A DNA stretch of 64,000 bases. Origin: Paenibacillus sp. GTDB lineage: Bacteria > Bacteroidota > Bacteroidia > Bacteroidales > Muribaculaceae. Positions 36,855-45,466 of this stretch are shown here, piece after piece. The position numbers and the translations under genes were made by a program. Location of the stretch: positions 265,733 through 329,732 of the forward strand of contig JAMPHR010000001.1 of assembly GCA_023663345.1 (NCBI GenBank), in the 5' to 3' direction. Each line of letters starts with the position of its first letter. Within the stretch, counting starts at the first letter, position 1. The notes beneath the pieces are model-generated. The model had not been told where the DNA came from. It saw only the letters and a list, made by a program, of their open reading frames with translations, and searched no databases.

Positions 36855-39800
36855 ATGAACAACTGTCATAACAGTTCGGGATTAGCTGATATGTTTCGGC
36901 GGATCCTATTCCTTGCCCTGTTTGGCGTGCTTTCGATAGCAGCATCCGCACAAGGCAAGACAGTGTCCGGCACGGTGATTGACCAGACTGGTGAACCGAT
37001 CGTCGGCGCAAGTGTGTTAGTCAAGGGTACCACCTTAGGCGTGGCTACCGACGTTGACGGTAATTACTCTCTTACCAAAGTACCAGACAATGCTATCCTC
37101 GAGTTCCGCTACATCGGCTATGTATCTCAGGATATCAAGGTGGACGGACGTTCGGAAATCAACGTTACTATGAAAGAGGACGTGGCCATGCTCGACGAGG
37201 TAGTGGTAGTGGGCTACGGTGTACAGAAGAAAAGCGACGTGACCGGTGCCATGACCACCCTCAGCGCCAAGGACCTCCAGACACGCCCCGTGAGCAACGC
37301 TTTCGAGGCCCTGCAGGGCAAAGCTGCCGGTGTGGACATCACCACCAACGAGCGTCCCGGTACCATCGGATCCATCAACATCCGCGGTCAGCGCTCACTC
37401 ACAGCCTCAAGCTCTCCGCTATATGTAGTTGACGGTGTGCCCTTGTTGTCGGCCTCGGCAATCGAAACCCTCAACCCCCGCGACATCGAGAGCATCGACA
37501 TTCTCAAGGATGCCTCGGCAACAGCCATCTATGGTTCACGCGGTGCCAACGGTGTCATCCTCGTCACTACCCGCAACGGTAAGTCAGGCCAGTTCTCGCT
37601 CAACTACTCAGGCTCAGTCACAACCTCCAAGATTGTTGACCGTGCCAAATCCATGAGCGCGGCCGACTTTATCACCTTCAAGCGCTGGGCCGCCTACAAC
37701 CTCGATCCCGAGAGCTACGCTCATCCCAATTCTCCCACCAAGGAGAGCGATACCCGTCTATTCGGATCTACACTCGACGGCAACACCTCTTTTGACAACG
37801 TGATGCGCGGTTGGGCCTCAGGCACATGGAACCCCGCAGCCGTGATCGATACCGACTGGACCGATTTCGTAACTCAGACAGGCTTCACTCAGGAACACAC
37901 ACTCTCGGCATCAGGCGGTACCGAGCAGATGAATGCTTACGCTTCGTTCGGCTACCTCAGCAACGACGGTACTCAGAAAGGCCAGTGGTACAAGCGTTAC
38001 ACAGGCAAGGTCAGTGCAAATATCACTCCCGTCAAGTGGTTTGAGGTGCAGGCATCTATCAATGCCACCTGGTCAGAGCAGGATTATGGTATGTCAACCC
38101 TTGGCGCAACCAGCTCCACCGGTCGCCCCGATGCCATCTACGACATGTCGAAATCGATCTTCAATCATGCAGTGCCCTACGATGCCGACGGCAACCGCGT
38201 GATAAATCCCGGTGGTGAAAACACTATCTTCTCAGTAATTGATGAGGAGAACCACTCCACACAGAAATCTCAGACATTCCGCGCCCTCGGATCATTCTCC
38301 GCCACACTCAAGATCGGCGAAATATGGGCACCCCTCAAGGGTCTCAACTACAAGATCGCATTCGGTCCCGACTTCCGTCACTGGCGCGAAGGTGCATACA
38401 TCGACGGCTACTCCGTCAACCGTGTGAACAACGACGGCTCGGAAGGCACTAACTTCGCACGCCTGAAAAACCGCCGCGACTTCTCCTGGACTCTCGACAA
38501 CATGATCACCTACAACAACACCTTCAATCAGAAGCACAACGTGGGTGTAACCCTCCTCCAGACCGCTTCCAAGTGGAACTATGAGGAAAGCGCCATGTCG
38601 GCCTACGGACTCGCCAAGGATTCTTACAAGTGGAATGCGTTCGGCACAGTCGACGTGACCAACAGCGACAGCAAGGCCGGTATGTCATCAGGCCTGCAGG
38701 ACCGTCAGCTCGAGTCCTATATGGTACGACTCAACTATGGTTTTGACGACCGTTATCTTCTCACCGTATCCGGACGTTGGGACGGCGCATCCCAGCTGGC
38801 TAAGGGTCACAAGTGGGATTTCTTCCCCTCGGCCGCCCTTGCATGGCGTCTCAACAACGAAGCCTTCCTCCGCGACTTCGCCTGGATGAACAACCTTAAG
38901 CTCCGTCTCGGCGTAGGTACCACCGGCAACGCCGCTGTATCCCCCTACTCCACCCTCGGTGCCATCAACTCCTACTGGCTCCCCACCCCCAACGGCAACG
39001 AACAGATATGGGTGACCAATGAACCCTATTATGTGAAGGACCTCACCGGTATGGCCAACAAGGATCTCGGCTGGGAAAAGACCACCCAGTGGAACCTCGG
39101 TATCGACTTCGGATTCCTCAACAACCGTCTGTCAGGTGGTATCGACCTCTACTGGTCCAAGACCAACGATCTGCTCATGAGCACTACCATCCCCTCACTT
39201 ACCGGCTATAACACCACTCTCGCCAACGTAGGTAAGACCTCCAACCATGGTGTTGAAGTCACCATCAACGCTATCCCCGTGGACACCCGCGACTTCACCT
39301 GGAACACCAACTTCAACATGGCTTGGCAGAAGGACAAGATCGACGAGCTGGCATACGGCAAGAACGACATGAAGGACAATGCATGGTTCATCGGCGAGCA
39401 ACTCGCTGTATACTACGGTTACAAGAACGACGGTATATGGCAGAACACCCCCGAGGATCTCGCAGAGATGGCCAAGTGGAATGAGAACGGCTATACATTC
39501 ACTCCCGGTAACGTTCGCCCCCACGATGTGGACGGCGATTACAAGATGACCGATGAGGACCGCGTGGTTATCGGCAACCAGAACCCCAACTGGACCCTCG
39601 GCTGGAGCAACAGCTTCAACTACAAGGGCATCGAGCTCGGCTTCCAGGTATTCGGACGTTTCGGTTACACATTCGACACCAAGGGTCAGCCCCTTACCGC
39701 TACCGCCAACCAGTATGATTTCGACTACTGGACTCCCGATAATCCCGGTGCCACCTATCAGAAACCTATCCTTGCACAGGCCACAGCCGGATCCGGCGAT

Positions 39801-40037
39801 CCCTACGCATCACTGTTAGGTTTCCAGAAGGCATCGTTCCTGAAGATGCGCAACATCTCTCTGGGCTACAACTTCCCCGAGCGTCTGCTCCAGAAAGCTA
39901 CCATCAAGCATCTGAAGATATATGCCCAGGCCATCAACCCGTTCAGCATCTATCAGTCGATCGACGGTTTCGATCTTGACACCGGCAAGACCTACTATAA
40001 CCGCAGCTTCTCGTTCGGCCTTGAAATCGGATTCTAA
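36855..40037 (+). CDS. SusC/RagA-family TonB-linked outer-membrane transporter
   Basis: A 1060-residue outer-membrane oligosaccharide importer. The signal peptide is MFRRILFLALFGVLSIAASAQ after 12 extra residues; initiation at 36891 is possible. Next come a carboxypeptidase-regulatory-like domain (GKTVSGTVIDQTGEPIVGASVLVKGT), the conserved LDEVVVVGYGVQKKSDVTGA before the plug, the plug itself (NIRGQRSLTASSSPLYVVDGVP, then SIDILKDASATAIYGSRGANGV) and the barrel ending FGLEIGF. It works with the SusD protein encoded 42 bases downstream to capture and import glycan fragments using TonB energy. Its linkage to PL11, GH28 and rhamnose enzymes suggests rhamnogalacturonan oligosaccharides as ligand. 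Confidence 0.95.
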   Translation: MNNCHNSSGLADMFRRILFLALFGVLSIAASAQGKTVSGTVIDQTGEPIVGASVLVKGTTLGVATDVDGNYSLTKVPDNAILEFRYIGYVSQDIKVDGRSEINVTMKEDVAMLDEVVVVGYGVQKKSDVTGAMTTLSAKDLQTRPVSNAFEALQGKAAGVDITTNERPGTIGSINIRGQRSLTASSSPLYVVDGVPLLSASAIETLNPRDIESIDILKDASATAIYGSRGANGVILVTTRNGKSGQFSLNYSGSVTTSKIVDRAKSMSAADFITFKRWAAYNLDPESYAHPNSPTKESDTRLFGSTLDGNTSFDNVMRGWASGTWNPAAVIDTDWTDFVTQTGFTQEHTLSASGGTEQMNAYASFGYLSNDGTQKGQWYKRYTGKVSANITPVKWFEVQASINATWSEQDYGMSTLGATSSTGRPDAIYDMSKSIFNHAVPYDADGNRVINPGGENTIFSVIDEENHSTQKSQTFRALGSFSATLKIGEIWAPLKGLNYKIAFGPDFRHWREGAYIDGYSVNRVNNDGSEGTNFARLKNRRDFSWTLDNMITYNNTFNQKHNVGVTLLQTASKWNYEESAMSAYGLAKDSYKWNAFGTVDVTNSDSKAGMSSGLQDRQLESYMVRLNYGFDDRYLLTVSGRWDGASQLAKGHKWDFFPSAALAWRLNNEAFLRDFAWMNNLKLRLGVGTTGNAAVSPYSTLGAINSYWLPTPNGNEQIWVTNEPYYVKDLTGMANKDLGWEKTTQWNLGIDFGFLNNRLSGGIDLYWSKTNDLLMSTTIPSLTGYNTTLANVGKTSNHGVEVTINAIPVDTRDFTWNTNFNMAWQKDKIDELAYGKNDMKDNAWFIGEQLAVYYGYKNDGIWQNTPEDLAEMAKWNENGYTFTPGNVRPHDVDGDYKMTDEDRVVIGNQNPNWTLGWSNSFNYKGIELGFQVFGRFGYTFDTKGQPLTATANQYDFDYWTPDNPGATYQKPILAQATAGSGDPYASLLGFQKASFLKMRNISLGYNFPERLLQKATIKHLKIYAQAINPFSIYQSIDGFDLDTGKTYYNRSFSFGLEIGF

Positions 40038-40079
40038 GAGTCTGTCTAAAATATCAAAAAATTATCACGACATTAAGTT

Positions 40080-42221
40080 ATGAAACTACATAAATATATC
40101 GGTGGTGTTCTCGCTATCGGTCTCGCCCTCGGATCAGCATCCTGCAGCGAAGACTTCCTTGACGAGAATCTCGAGACCTCCTACAACACTCAGTACTTTG
40201 ATACCCCCGAGGGTCTCGAAGCACTCACCCTGTCGCTCTACGGCAATATCCGCTGGCACTTCGGCTACGAATGGGCATTCGGCGTGACCCTCTACGGTGC
40301 CGACGAGTTCGATGTGGCCAACGACTACACCAACGAGACATGGAACACCTACGACAACCGCTTCAGCCCGCTCCATGCCACCACAGCCCTCGGTGCCGCC
40401 AATGGCAACTGTACCGCTCCCGGAGCTCTTTGGGATCAGCTCTATTTCGGTATCGCTTCCTGCAACACTATCCTGGAGAAAGCCGACGCCGTGTTCACCG
40501 ATCCCGAGCATTGCCGTCGCGCCAAGGCCCACGCTTATTTCCTGCGTGGCTACAACGAATACCGCCTTGCCGCCCAATACGGCACTTACGTAATTGTCAC
40601 CGAACCTGTCAGCGGTGTTGTGCGCAACTTTGTACGCGCGTCTCAGGAAGAGGCATGGAACCAGTGTATCAACGACCTCCGCAGTGCCTACGAGAATTTC
40701 TCCGGAGAGAATTTCACCTATGGCAAAGGCATGACATGGACCAAGGCCACTGCCGCCCACTTCCTTGCCAAAGCCCTGCTCTTCCGTGCTTCCGAGCGTA
40801 ACAGCGCATGGAACGCATCGTATATCAACAACGACCTCGAGGAGGCCATCAAAATGTGTGACTACGTTATCGGCGCCCGTTCTCTCGAGAGCAACTACTC
40901 GGATCTCTATGCCAACTGGACCGACATCGACTGCGCTATCGAGACCTCCGACGAGATCCTCATGGCTGCCACCCACAACGGCGACACCTCCACTGCCGGC
41001 CGTTTCGGAAACCGTACCTACAACTACTTCAACCCTCAGTTCTCGAACTTCTCAGGTGGTTGGGTAAAACGCGGTGTATGGATCGGCGGTATGGACTTCC
41101 AGCGTTGCCGTCCCACTGAATACACCTATGCCGTATTCGACCACAAGAACGATGCCCGCATGTGGAAGACATTCCGCACCGTATATGGCGCCAACAATGT
41201 TGCTGATGCTAATGCAGGTGTAGCAAAGGGTGACCCCGGTATCATATTCATCCTCAACACAAAGGATGACCACACCTATGACAACCAGACATTCGGTGCC
41301 GCTTCATCAAACGCACGTTCCCACAGCTCGTTCCGCGACGTGGACGGACGCCTCCCCGAGTGGGCGGTCGACAAGCGTCAGACTCCTACATCCGGCTCAC
41401 TCGCCGGCAAGAAGGGTGCCGATGGCCAGTATGTGCCCAACGCATGGATATGCTATCAGAACGGTAATTATGTAGGAAACAGCCTCGGCGTACCGGGCGG
41501 AACCACCTACAACACCACCGGTAATAACAACAACATGTTCTGCGGTATCAACAAGACCGACGACGGCTCACGTCTTGCCGAGAAGGGTGATGCACACCGC
41601 GATATCACAATGGCCCGCGTAGGCGAGACCTATCTTGTACGCGCCGAGTGCTATGCACGCCAGAAGAACTATTCCAAGGCTATGGAGGACATCAACGTGA
41701 TACGTCGTCGCGCTCAGTGGAAGAACGGTGAAAACCGCTCCTACTACGTGGATGGATCTCAGGCATTCGAGAAGAACTCTCTTTATGACAAGAACAAAGA
41801 GATGTACGTCAACTCCAACCTCAACATGAACACCTACTACCTCTCCAACCCCGACATGGATGTGACCACAGCGGCTTCTGACCTCCAGCTCAAGTCATTC
41901 CCCAACAATCTTCCTGCCGAGGACGAGGCTGTAATGCAGAAACTCGGTGTGAGTGATGAGTATGACCGCGCTATCAACTTCATCCTCAACGAGCGCACCC
42001 GTGAGCTCCTCGGAGAATGGCAGCGTTGGGAGACTCTCTCCCGTACAGGCTGGCTCGTTAAACGCGCCAAGGCATTCAACGCCCAGGCGGCTCTCTACAT
42101 CAAGGAGGGCAAACACGAGCTCCGTCCTATCCCGCAGGCTTTCATCGACGGACTTCTCCAGGAGAATGGTGACAACCTGACTACCGAGCAGAAGGCCTCA
42201 TGGCAGAATCCAGGTTATTGA
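40080..42221 (+). CDS. SusD/RagB-family glycan-binding surface lipoprotein
   Basis: A 713-residue lipoprotein, somewhat longer than the usual 500-650. The signal MKLHKYIGGVLAIGLALGSASC ends at the lipidated Cys, followed by SEDFLDE, the standard SusD start. TPR-like helices are seen around HCRRAKAHAYFLRGYNEYRLAAQYG. The C-terminal RAINFILNERTRELLGEWQRWETLSRTGWLVKRAKAFN is the conserved RagB/SusD region. It covers the SusC barrel as a hinged lid and binds the glycan. It is co-transcribed with susC, and a terminator hairpin follows. Confidence 0.95.
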   Translation: MKLHKYIGGVLAIGLALGSASCSEDFLDENLETSYNTQYFDTPEGLEALTLSLYGNIRWHFGYEWAFGVTLYGADEFDVANDYTNETWNTYDNRFSPLHATTALGAANGNCTAPGALWDQLYFGIASCNTILEKADAVFTDPEHCRRAKAHAYFLRGYNEYRLAAQYGTYVIVTEPVSGVVRNFVRASQEEAWNQCINDLRSAYENFSGENFTYGKGMTWTKATAAHFLAKALLFRASERNSAWNASYINNDLEEAIKMCDYVIGARSLESNYSDLYANWTDIDCAIETSDEILMAATHNGDTSTAGRFGNRTYNYFNPQFSNFSGGWVKRGVWIGGMDFQRCRPTEYTYAVFDHKNDARMWKTFRTVYGANNVADANAGVAKGDPGIIFILNTKDDHTYDNQTFGAASSNARSHSSFRDVDGRLPEWAVDKRQTPTSGSLAGKKGADGQYVPNAWICYQNGNYVGNSLGVPGGTTYNTTGNNNNMFCGINKTDDGSRLAEKGDAHRDITMARVGETYLVRAECYARQKNYSKAMEDINVIRRRAQWKNGENRSYYVDGSQAFEKNSLYDKNKEMYVNSNLNMNTYYLSNPDMDVTTAASDLQLKSFPNNLPAEDEAVMQKLGVSDEYDRAINFILNERTRELLGEWQRWETLSRTGWLVKRAKAFNAQAALYIKEGKHELRPIPQAFIDGLLQENGDNLTTEQKASWQNPGY

Positions 42222-42304
42222 TGAATATAAAATGTATGGTAAAAGCTTGCTAAGAGTCCAATAAGGTCTTTCATGCACTGCTAAGGTAAATTATTGGTTG
42301 CAAC

Positions 42305-42334
42305 GAGGGCCCCGGAAGTTTTTCCGGAGCCCTC
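42305..42334. terminator. Terminator after the susC-susD pair
   Basis: GAGGGC and CCGGAA (42305-42317, one mismatch between) pair with TTCCGG and GCCCTC (42322-42334). It lies between the convergent susD and GH43 genes and may serve both. Confidence 0.7.
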
Positions 42335-42367
42335 ACTATTTATTGATATGCAACTCTTTTTCCTCGG

Positions 42368-43429
42368 TTACTTATCCTGACGAGATTTGTTCATGGATTC
42401 TATACGGTCATATTCCTCCTTGGTGATACGCATGAAGGATCCGTGCTGTGGAGCATCCACTCCCTTTATGTCGACCGGAGAATGGAAATTGCGCAGGTAC
42501 TCGTCGGTCTGGCATATACGGTAGCGCTTGGGTTTGGAAGAGTATTCGATATATCCCACTCTCCAGCCATTTTCTCCGGGTATACGGAATGCCGATACCC
42601 CCTCACACTTCTTGTTGCCCTCGAAATCCACATAATCATCATCGACCGGCAGACTCCAGGGGCCGTGAAGCGCAGGAGCTGTCGAGGTGAACAATCCTGG
42701 CTTTCCACCCTCCTTCTTGATCATCATGTGATAGAGACCGTCGCTCTCCAGATAATTGATATCCGCATCAATGGTGGCGTATCCCCAGTCGAAAAGCAAC
42801 CGGGGCTTGGTGAGCGTTGTAAAGGACTCGTCGGCATAGGAATAATACATGCGGTCATACTCCTCTCCTGCCTCAGGATTCCACAGTGAGTAATATATCA
42901 TATATCCTCCCTTACGGCCATCGGGCCACTCGTAATCGGGGTCCCAGAATATCTGCGGGGCCCACACCCTCACTATCGAGCTGTAATCAGTGTAAGGATC
43001 ATGGCCCTCGGGGTCGGAAAATATGCCGGGTCCCTTGCGGAAATCAAATGTCACAGACTTCCAGTTCACGAGATCATCGCTCGTGAGCAGATTTATGCCG
43101 TAATTGTGCCATTTCTTGCTCCGCGCCACGCACATATCGGTAGTGACCATCAGGTAGCCCGACCCGTCATACTTGCGGGTGATGTAGGCATCACGTGTGC
43201 CCCCCTCGATGAGGGCCTTATCCACCGGACTGAATATAGAGTCTCCCCCTATTATGTCATGATAGTTGAGTCCGTCACGGCTGAGAGCGTAAGCCGTCCA
43301 CTCCCCTCGCCCGCTCATGTGGCAATAGAGGAAACCATATTCACCTTTCTCGTAGTTCTGGGCCATAGCCGACAAGCCTCCCGAGAGGGAAAGCATCGTG
43401 GCCAAAGCCATACGCATGTGTTTTTTCAT
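42368..43429 (-). CDS. GH43-like five-bladed beta-propeller glycosidase
   Basis: A 353-residue secreted enzyme with a signal peptide (MKKHMRMALATMLSLSGGLSAMAQ). The repeats of short beta-blades are evident: YALSRDGLNYHDI, LLTSDDLVNWKSV, VWAPQIFWDPD, DADINYLESDGLYHMMIKK and KKCEGVSAFRI. The Glu of KKCEGVSAF is the likely general acid and Asp residues in the VWAPQIFWDPD or DADINY blades the likely base or modulator. This fits family GH43 (arabinanase/galactosidase type), though a GH43-like relative with another specificity is possible. It is transcribed alone, separated from GH28 by a strong terminator. In a pectin locus it probably trims arabinan or galactan side chains. Confidence 0.75.
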   Translation of the reverse strand: MKKHMRMALATMLSLSGGLSAMAQNYEKGEYGFLYCHMSGRGEWTAYALSRDGLNYHDIIGGDSIFSPVDKALIEGGTRDAYITRKYDGSGYLMVTTDMCVARSKKWHNYGINLLTSDDLVNWKSVTFDFRKGPGIFSDPEGHDPYTDYSSIVRVWAPQIFWDPDYEWPDGRKGGYMIYYSLWNPEAGEEYDRMYYSYADESFTTLTKPRLLFDWGYATIDADINYLESDGLYHMMIKKEGGKPGLFTSTAPALHGPWSLPVDDDYVDFEGNKKCEGVSAFRIPGENGWRVGYIEYSSKPKRYRICQTDEYLRNFHSPVDIKGVDAPQHGSFMRITKEEYDRIESMNKSRQDK

Positions 43430-43457
43430 AACTGGTGTAATAAAATTTGGTATATCA

Positions 43458-43465
43458 CAAAATTA
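43458..43465 (-). promoter_or_regulatory. -7 element of the GH43 gene
   Basis: The minus strand reads TAATTTTG, a perfect -7 box, 29 bases before the start codon. No -33 match is seen. Confidence 0.45.
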
Positions 43466-43498
43466 ATAAATTATCACGATATTACATTGAACGAAAGC

Positions 43499-43542
43499 CT
43501 CCGGCCAAAATCATTTTTCTGATGAAATGATTTTGGCCGGAG
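43499..43542 (-). terminator. Strong terminator after GH28
   Basis: An 18-base-pair perfect stem (43499-43516 with 43525-43542) with an eight-base loop, 53 bases past the GH28 stop. It ends the PL11-to-GH28 transcript. Confidence 0.8.
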
Positions 43543-43594
43543 CGCCTGTAGTGTCACCTGAGTGCTTGTGAGGTCAATTGGCCCGACTATATGA

Positions 43595-45073
43595 TCACCG
43601 CATGGTGATATTCTCGCAATTGAATTGCACTATCTGGTCAACACCCGGCTCGGTGGGAGCATCGATATTGCGGAGCGATGAATCCCTCACGTCGTCAAGC
43701 ACCACAGCCGGGCGATATTCGGGATCGGCATAAGTGAATGTGAGATCATCGGCATGTAATCCCACCACGTGGCGAGCATACAGACCGTATGCCGGAGTGT
43801 GGCCGGCAAACTTAGGCTCGGGATAATGGGTGGATTGCTCACGGTAATCCTTGTTGACAAGTTCACGGGCACCGCCTCCGCGGAAATGCAGGCGGATGTT
43901 GCTGAGCCATACGTTACGCACCGGCTCATCGGGTAGACCGGTGACTATGATCGAGCACAGCGAATCGCAATCATCTGCCACGACATTGGAGATCTGTATA
44001 TCGCGGGCGCTCGACATGCGTGTCACCTCCTTAGGGCCACGGTTGCGGCAACCGGTAGTTATATATATGGGATAATGGTGGACGTGGCTCATGGTGATAT
44101 TGGATACCACTATATTTTCCATCACGCCCTGATCCACCTCCTCAAAGGCAAGACCGCTCGAGTACATGAACGTACAGTTGGACAGCGAGATGTTGCGGTA
44201 CCCGCCGTTGGACTCGGTGCCGAGCTTGAACCGTCCGCACACCCACCCTACCTTGGCAGGGACGTATGTGCCGTCGAGCAAGGTACCGCACTCATATCCG
44301 GTGACATTGCAGTTGGTCACGGCTATATGCTCGCACAGCACCGGTTTCTTAAGCGCATAGGAGCTCTTGAGAACGATGGCATCATCGCTCGGGGTATTGA
44401 CCCGGCAATTTGATACCGACATGTATTTGCAGCAATCGATGTCGATGCCGTCGCGGTTGGTATCGATGGTGAGATTATCAATGGTCGACAGGTCGCATCC
44501 GGTCATTATCACGGCAAAATGTCCTCCACGATACACGGTGAAATCCCTAAGGGTTACACGCCGGCACTGCTTGAGGGCTATGGACTTGTCACCGGTGCCG
44601 ATGGATCCGCCCTGAACTATACCGGCATTCTCGGTGTCATGCTTGGTGAGTCCCTCGCCGTCGATCATGCCATGACCGGTGATGCTGACATTACTCTCCC
44701 CCACAGCCCATATCAGCGAGTTGTGGAAATAGGTGTGGCCTCCGTCCTGATACTCGGGAAAACCGCCGAACGACTCACTCTCGTCGTAAGCCTTCATCGA
44801 AGCCGGGGCCGCCTTGATGACACATCCGGGCGAGAGATGCAGGTCGATGTTGGATTTCAGGCGTATGCTTCCGCTCAGATAGGTACCCGAGGGGAGATAG
44901 ACCTGCCCTCCGCCCTTGGCAACAGCCTCCTCTATAGCGGCGTTGATGGCCGGCGAATCGAGGGTCTCGCCGTCCCCTTTGGCCCCGAAATCCTTCACGT
45001 TGAACACATTAGTAGCCTGGACAGCAAAGCCCATCGACACGCAGGCGAGTACGCTTACAAGAGTCTTTATCAT
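43595..45073 (-). CDS. GH28-family polygalacturonase/rhamnogalacturonan hydrolase
   Basis: A 492-residue secreted right-handed beta-helix. The signal peptide is MIKTLVSVLACVSMGFAVQA, then FNVKDFGAKGDGETLDSPAINAAI, the standard pectinase start. Catalytic Asp candidates are in NRDGIDIDCC (Asp208, Asp211) and PSDDAIVLKS (Asp230, Asp231), matching the NxD and DD motifs of GH28. The typical RIK near the C-terminal side is not obvious, so substrate specificity differs from classic polygalacturonases. It is the last gene of the transcript that includes rhaM, and it acts on galacturonic-acid linkages of the pectin backbone. Confidence 0.88.
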   Translation of the reverse strand: MIKTLVSVLACVSMGFAVQATNVFNVKDFGAKGDGETLDSPAINAAIEEAVAKGGGQVYLPSGTYLSGSIRLKSNIDLHLSPGCVIKAAPASMKAYDESESFGGFPEYQDGGHTYFHNSLIWAVGESNVSITGHGMIDGEGLTKHDTENAGIVQGGSIGTGDKSIALKQCRRVTLRDFTVYRGGHFAVIMTGCDLSTIDNLTIDTNRDGIDIDCCKYMSVSNCRVNTPSDDAIVLKSSYALKKPVLCEHIAVTNCNVTGYECGTLLDGTYVPAKVGWVCGRFKLGTESNGGYRNISLSNCTFMYSSGLAFEEVDQGVMENIVVSNITMSHVHHYPIYITTGCRNRGPKEVTRMSSARDIQISNVVADDCDSLCSIIVTGLPDEPVRNVWLSNIRLHFRGGGARELVNKDYREQSTHYPEPKFAGHTPAYGLYARHVVGLHADDLTFTYADPEYRPAVVLDDVRDSSLRNIDAPTEPGVDQIVQFNCENITMR

Positions 45074-45117
45074 CTGATATGATTATATGGTGATAGTGAG
45101 ATTGTCGGACTGACTGA

Positions 45118-45435
45118 TCAGTCAAGATGCATCACCTCCTTAATAGGCACAGTGACTGGAGAATTGTCGGGATTTACCTCCATAATGTCGGCCATATAGT
45201 CCCACCATCGATGGGTGATCTCATCGGCAGCCTCGGCATCCTGGGAGTTAGCGTCACCTGTCACCTCCTGATAGCCAAACAGGATATTGGTATCCCGATC
45301 CCAATATATGGAATAGTTACGCACACCCGAGTCGGCTATGCGCCGGCGGAGTTCGGGCCACAGAGCGGCATGTCGTTTTTCATATTCAGCCTCGCATCCG
45401 GGCTTGAGATACATTTTGAACGCAAATCTTTTCAT
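45118..45435 (-). CDS. rhaM: L-rhamnose mutarotase
   Basis: Interconverts alpha and beta anomers of L-rhamnose before catabolism; 105 residues, the usual size, cytoplasmic. The segment CEAEYEKRHAALWPELRRRI carries Tyr18 and His22, at the same positions as the catalytic residues of E. coli RhaM. NYSIYWD and HRWWDYMADIM complete the active site. It lies between the SGNH gene (31-base gap) and GH28 (44-base gap). Its presence is the best single clue that rhamnose is released by this locus. The isomerase, kinase and aldolase of rhamnose breakdown are not in the window. Confidence 0.94.
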   Translation of the reverse strand: MKRFAFKMYLKPGCEAEYEKRHAALWPELRRRIADSGVRNYSIYWDRDTNILFGYQEVTGDANSQDAEAADEITHRWWDYMADIMEVNPDNSPVTVPIKEVMHLD

Positions 45436-45466
45436 AGAGAGATTATTGGTTTGATTATTATTAATT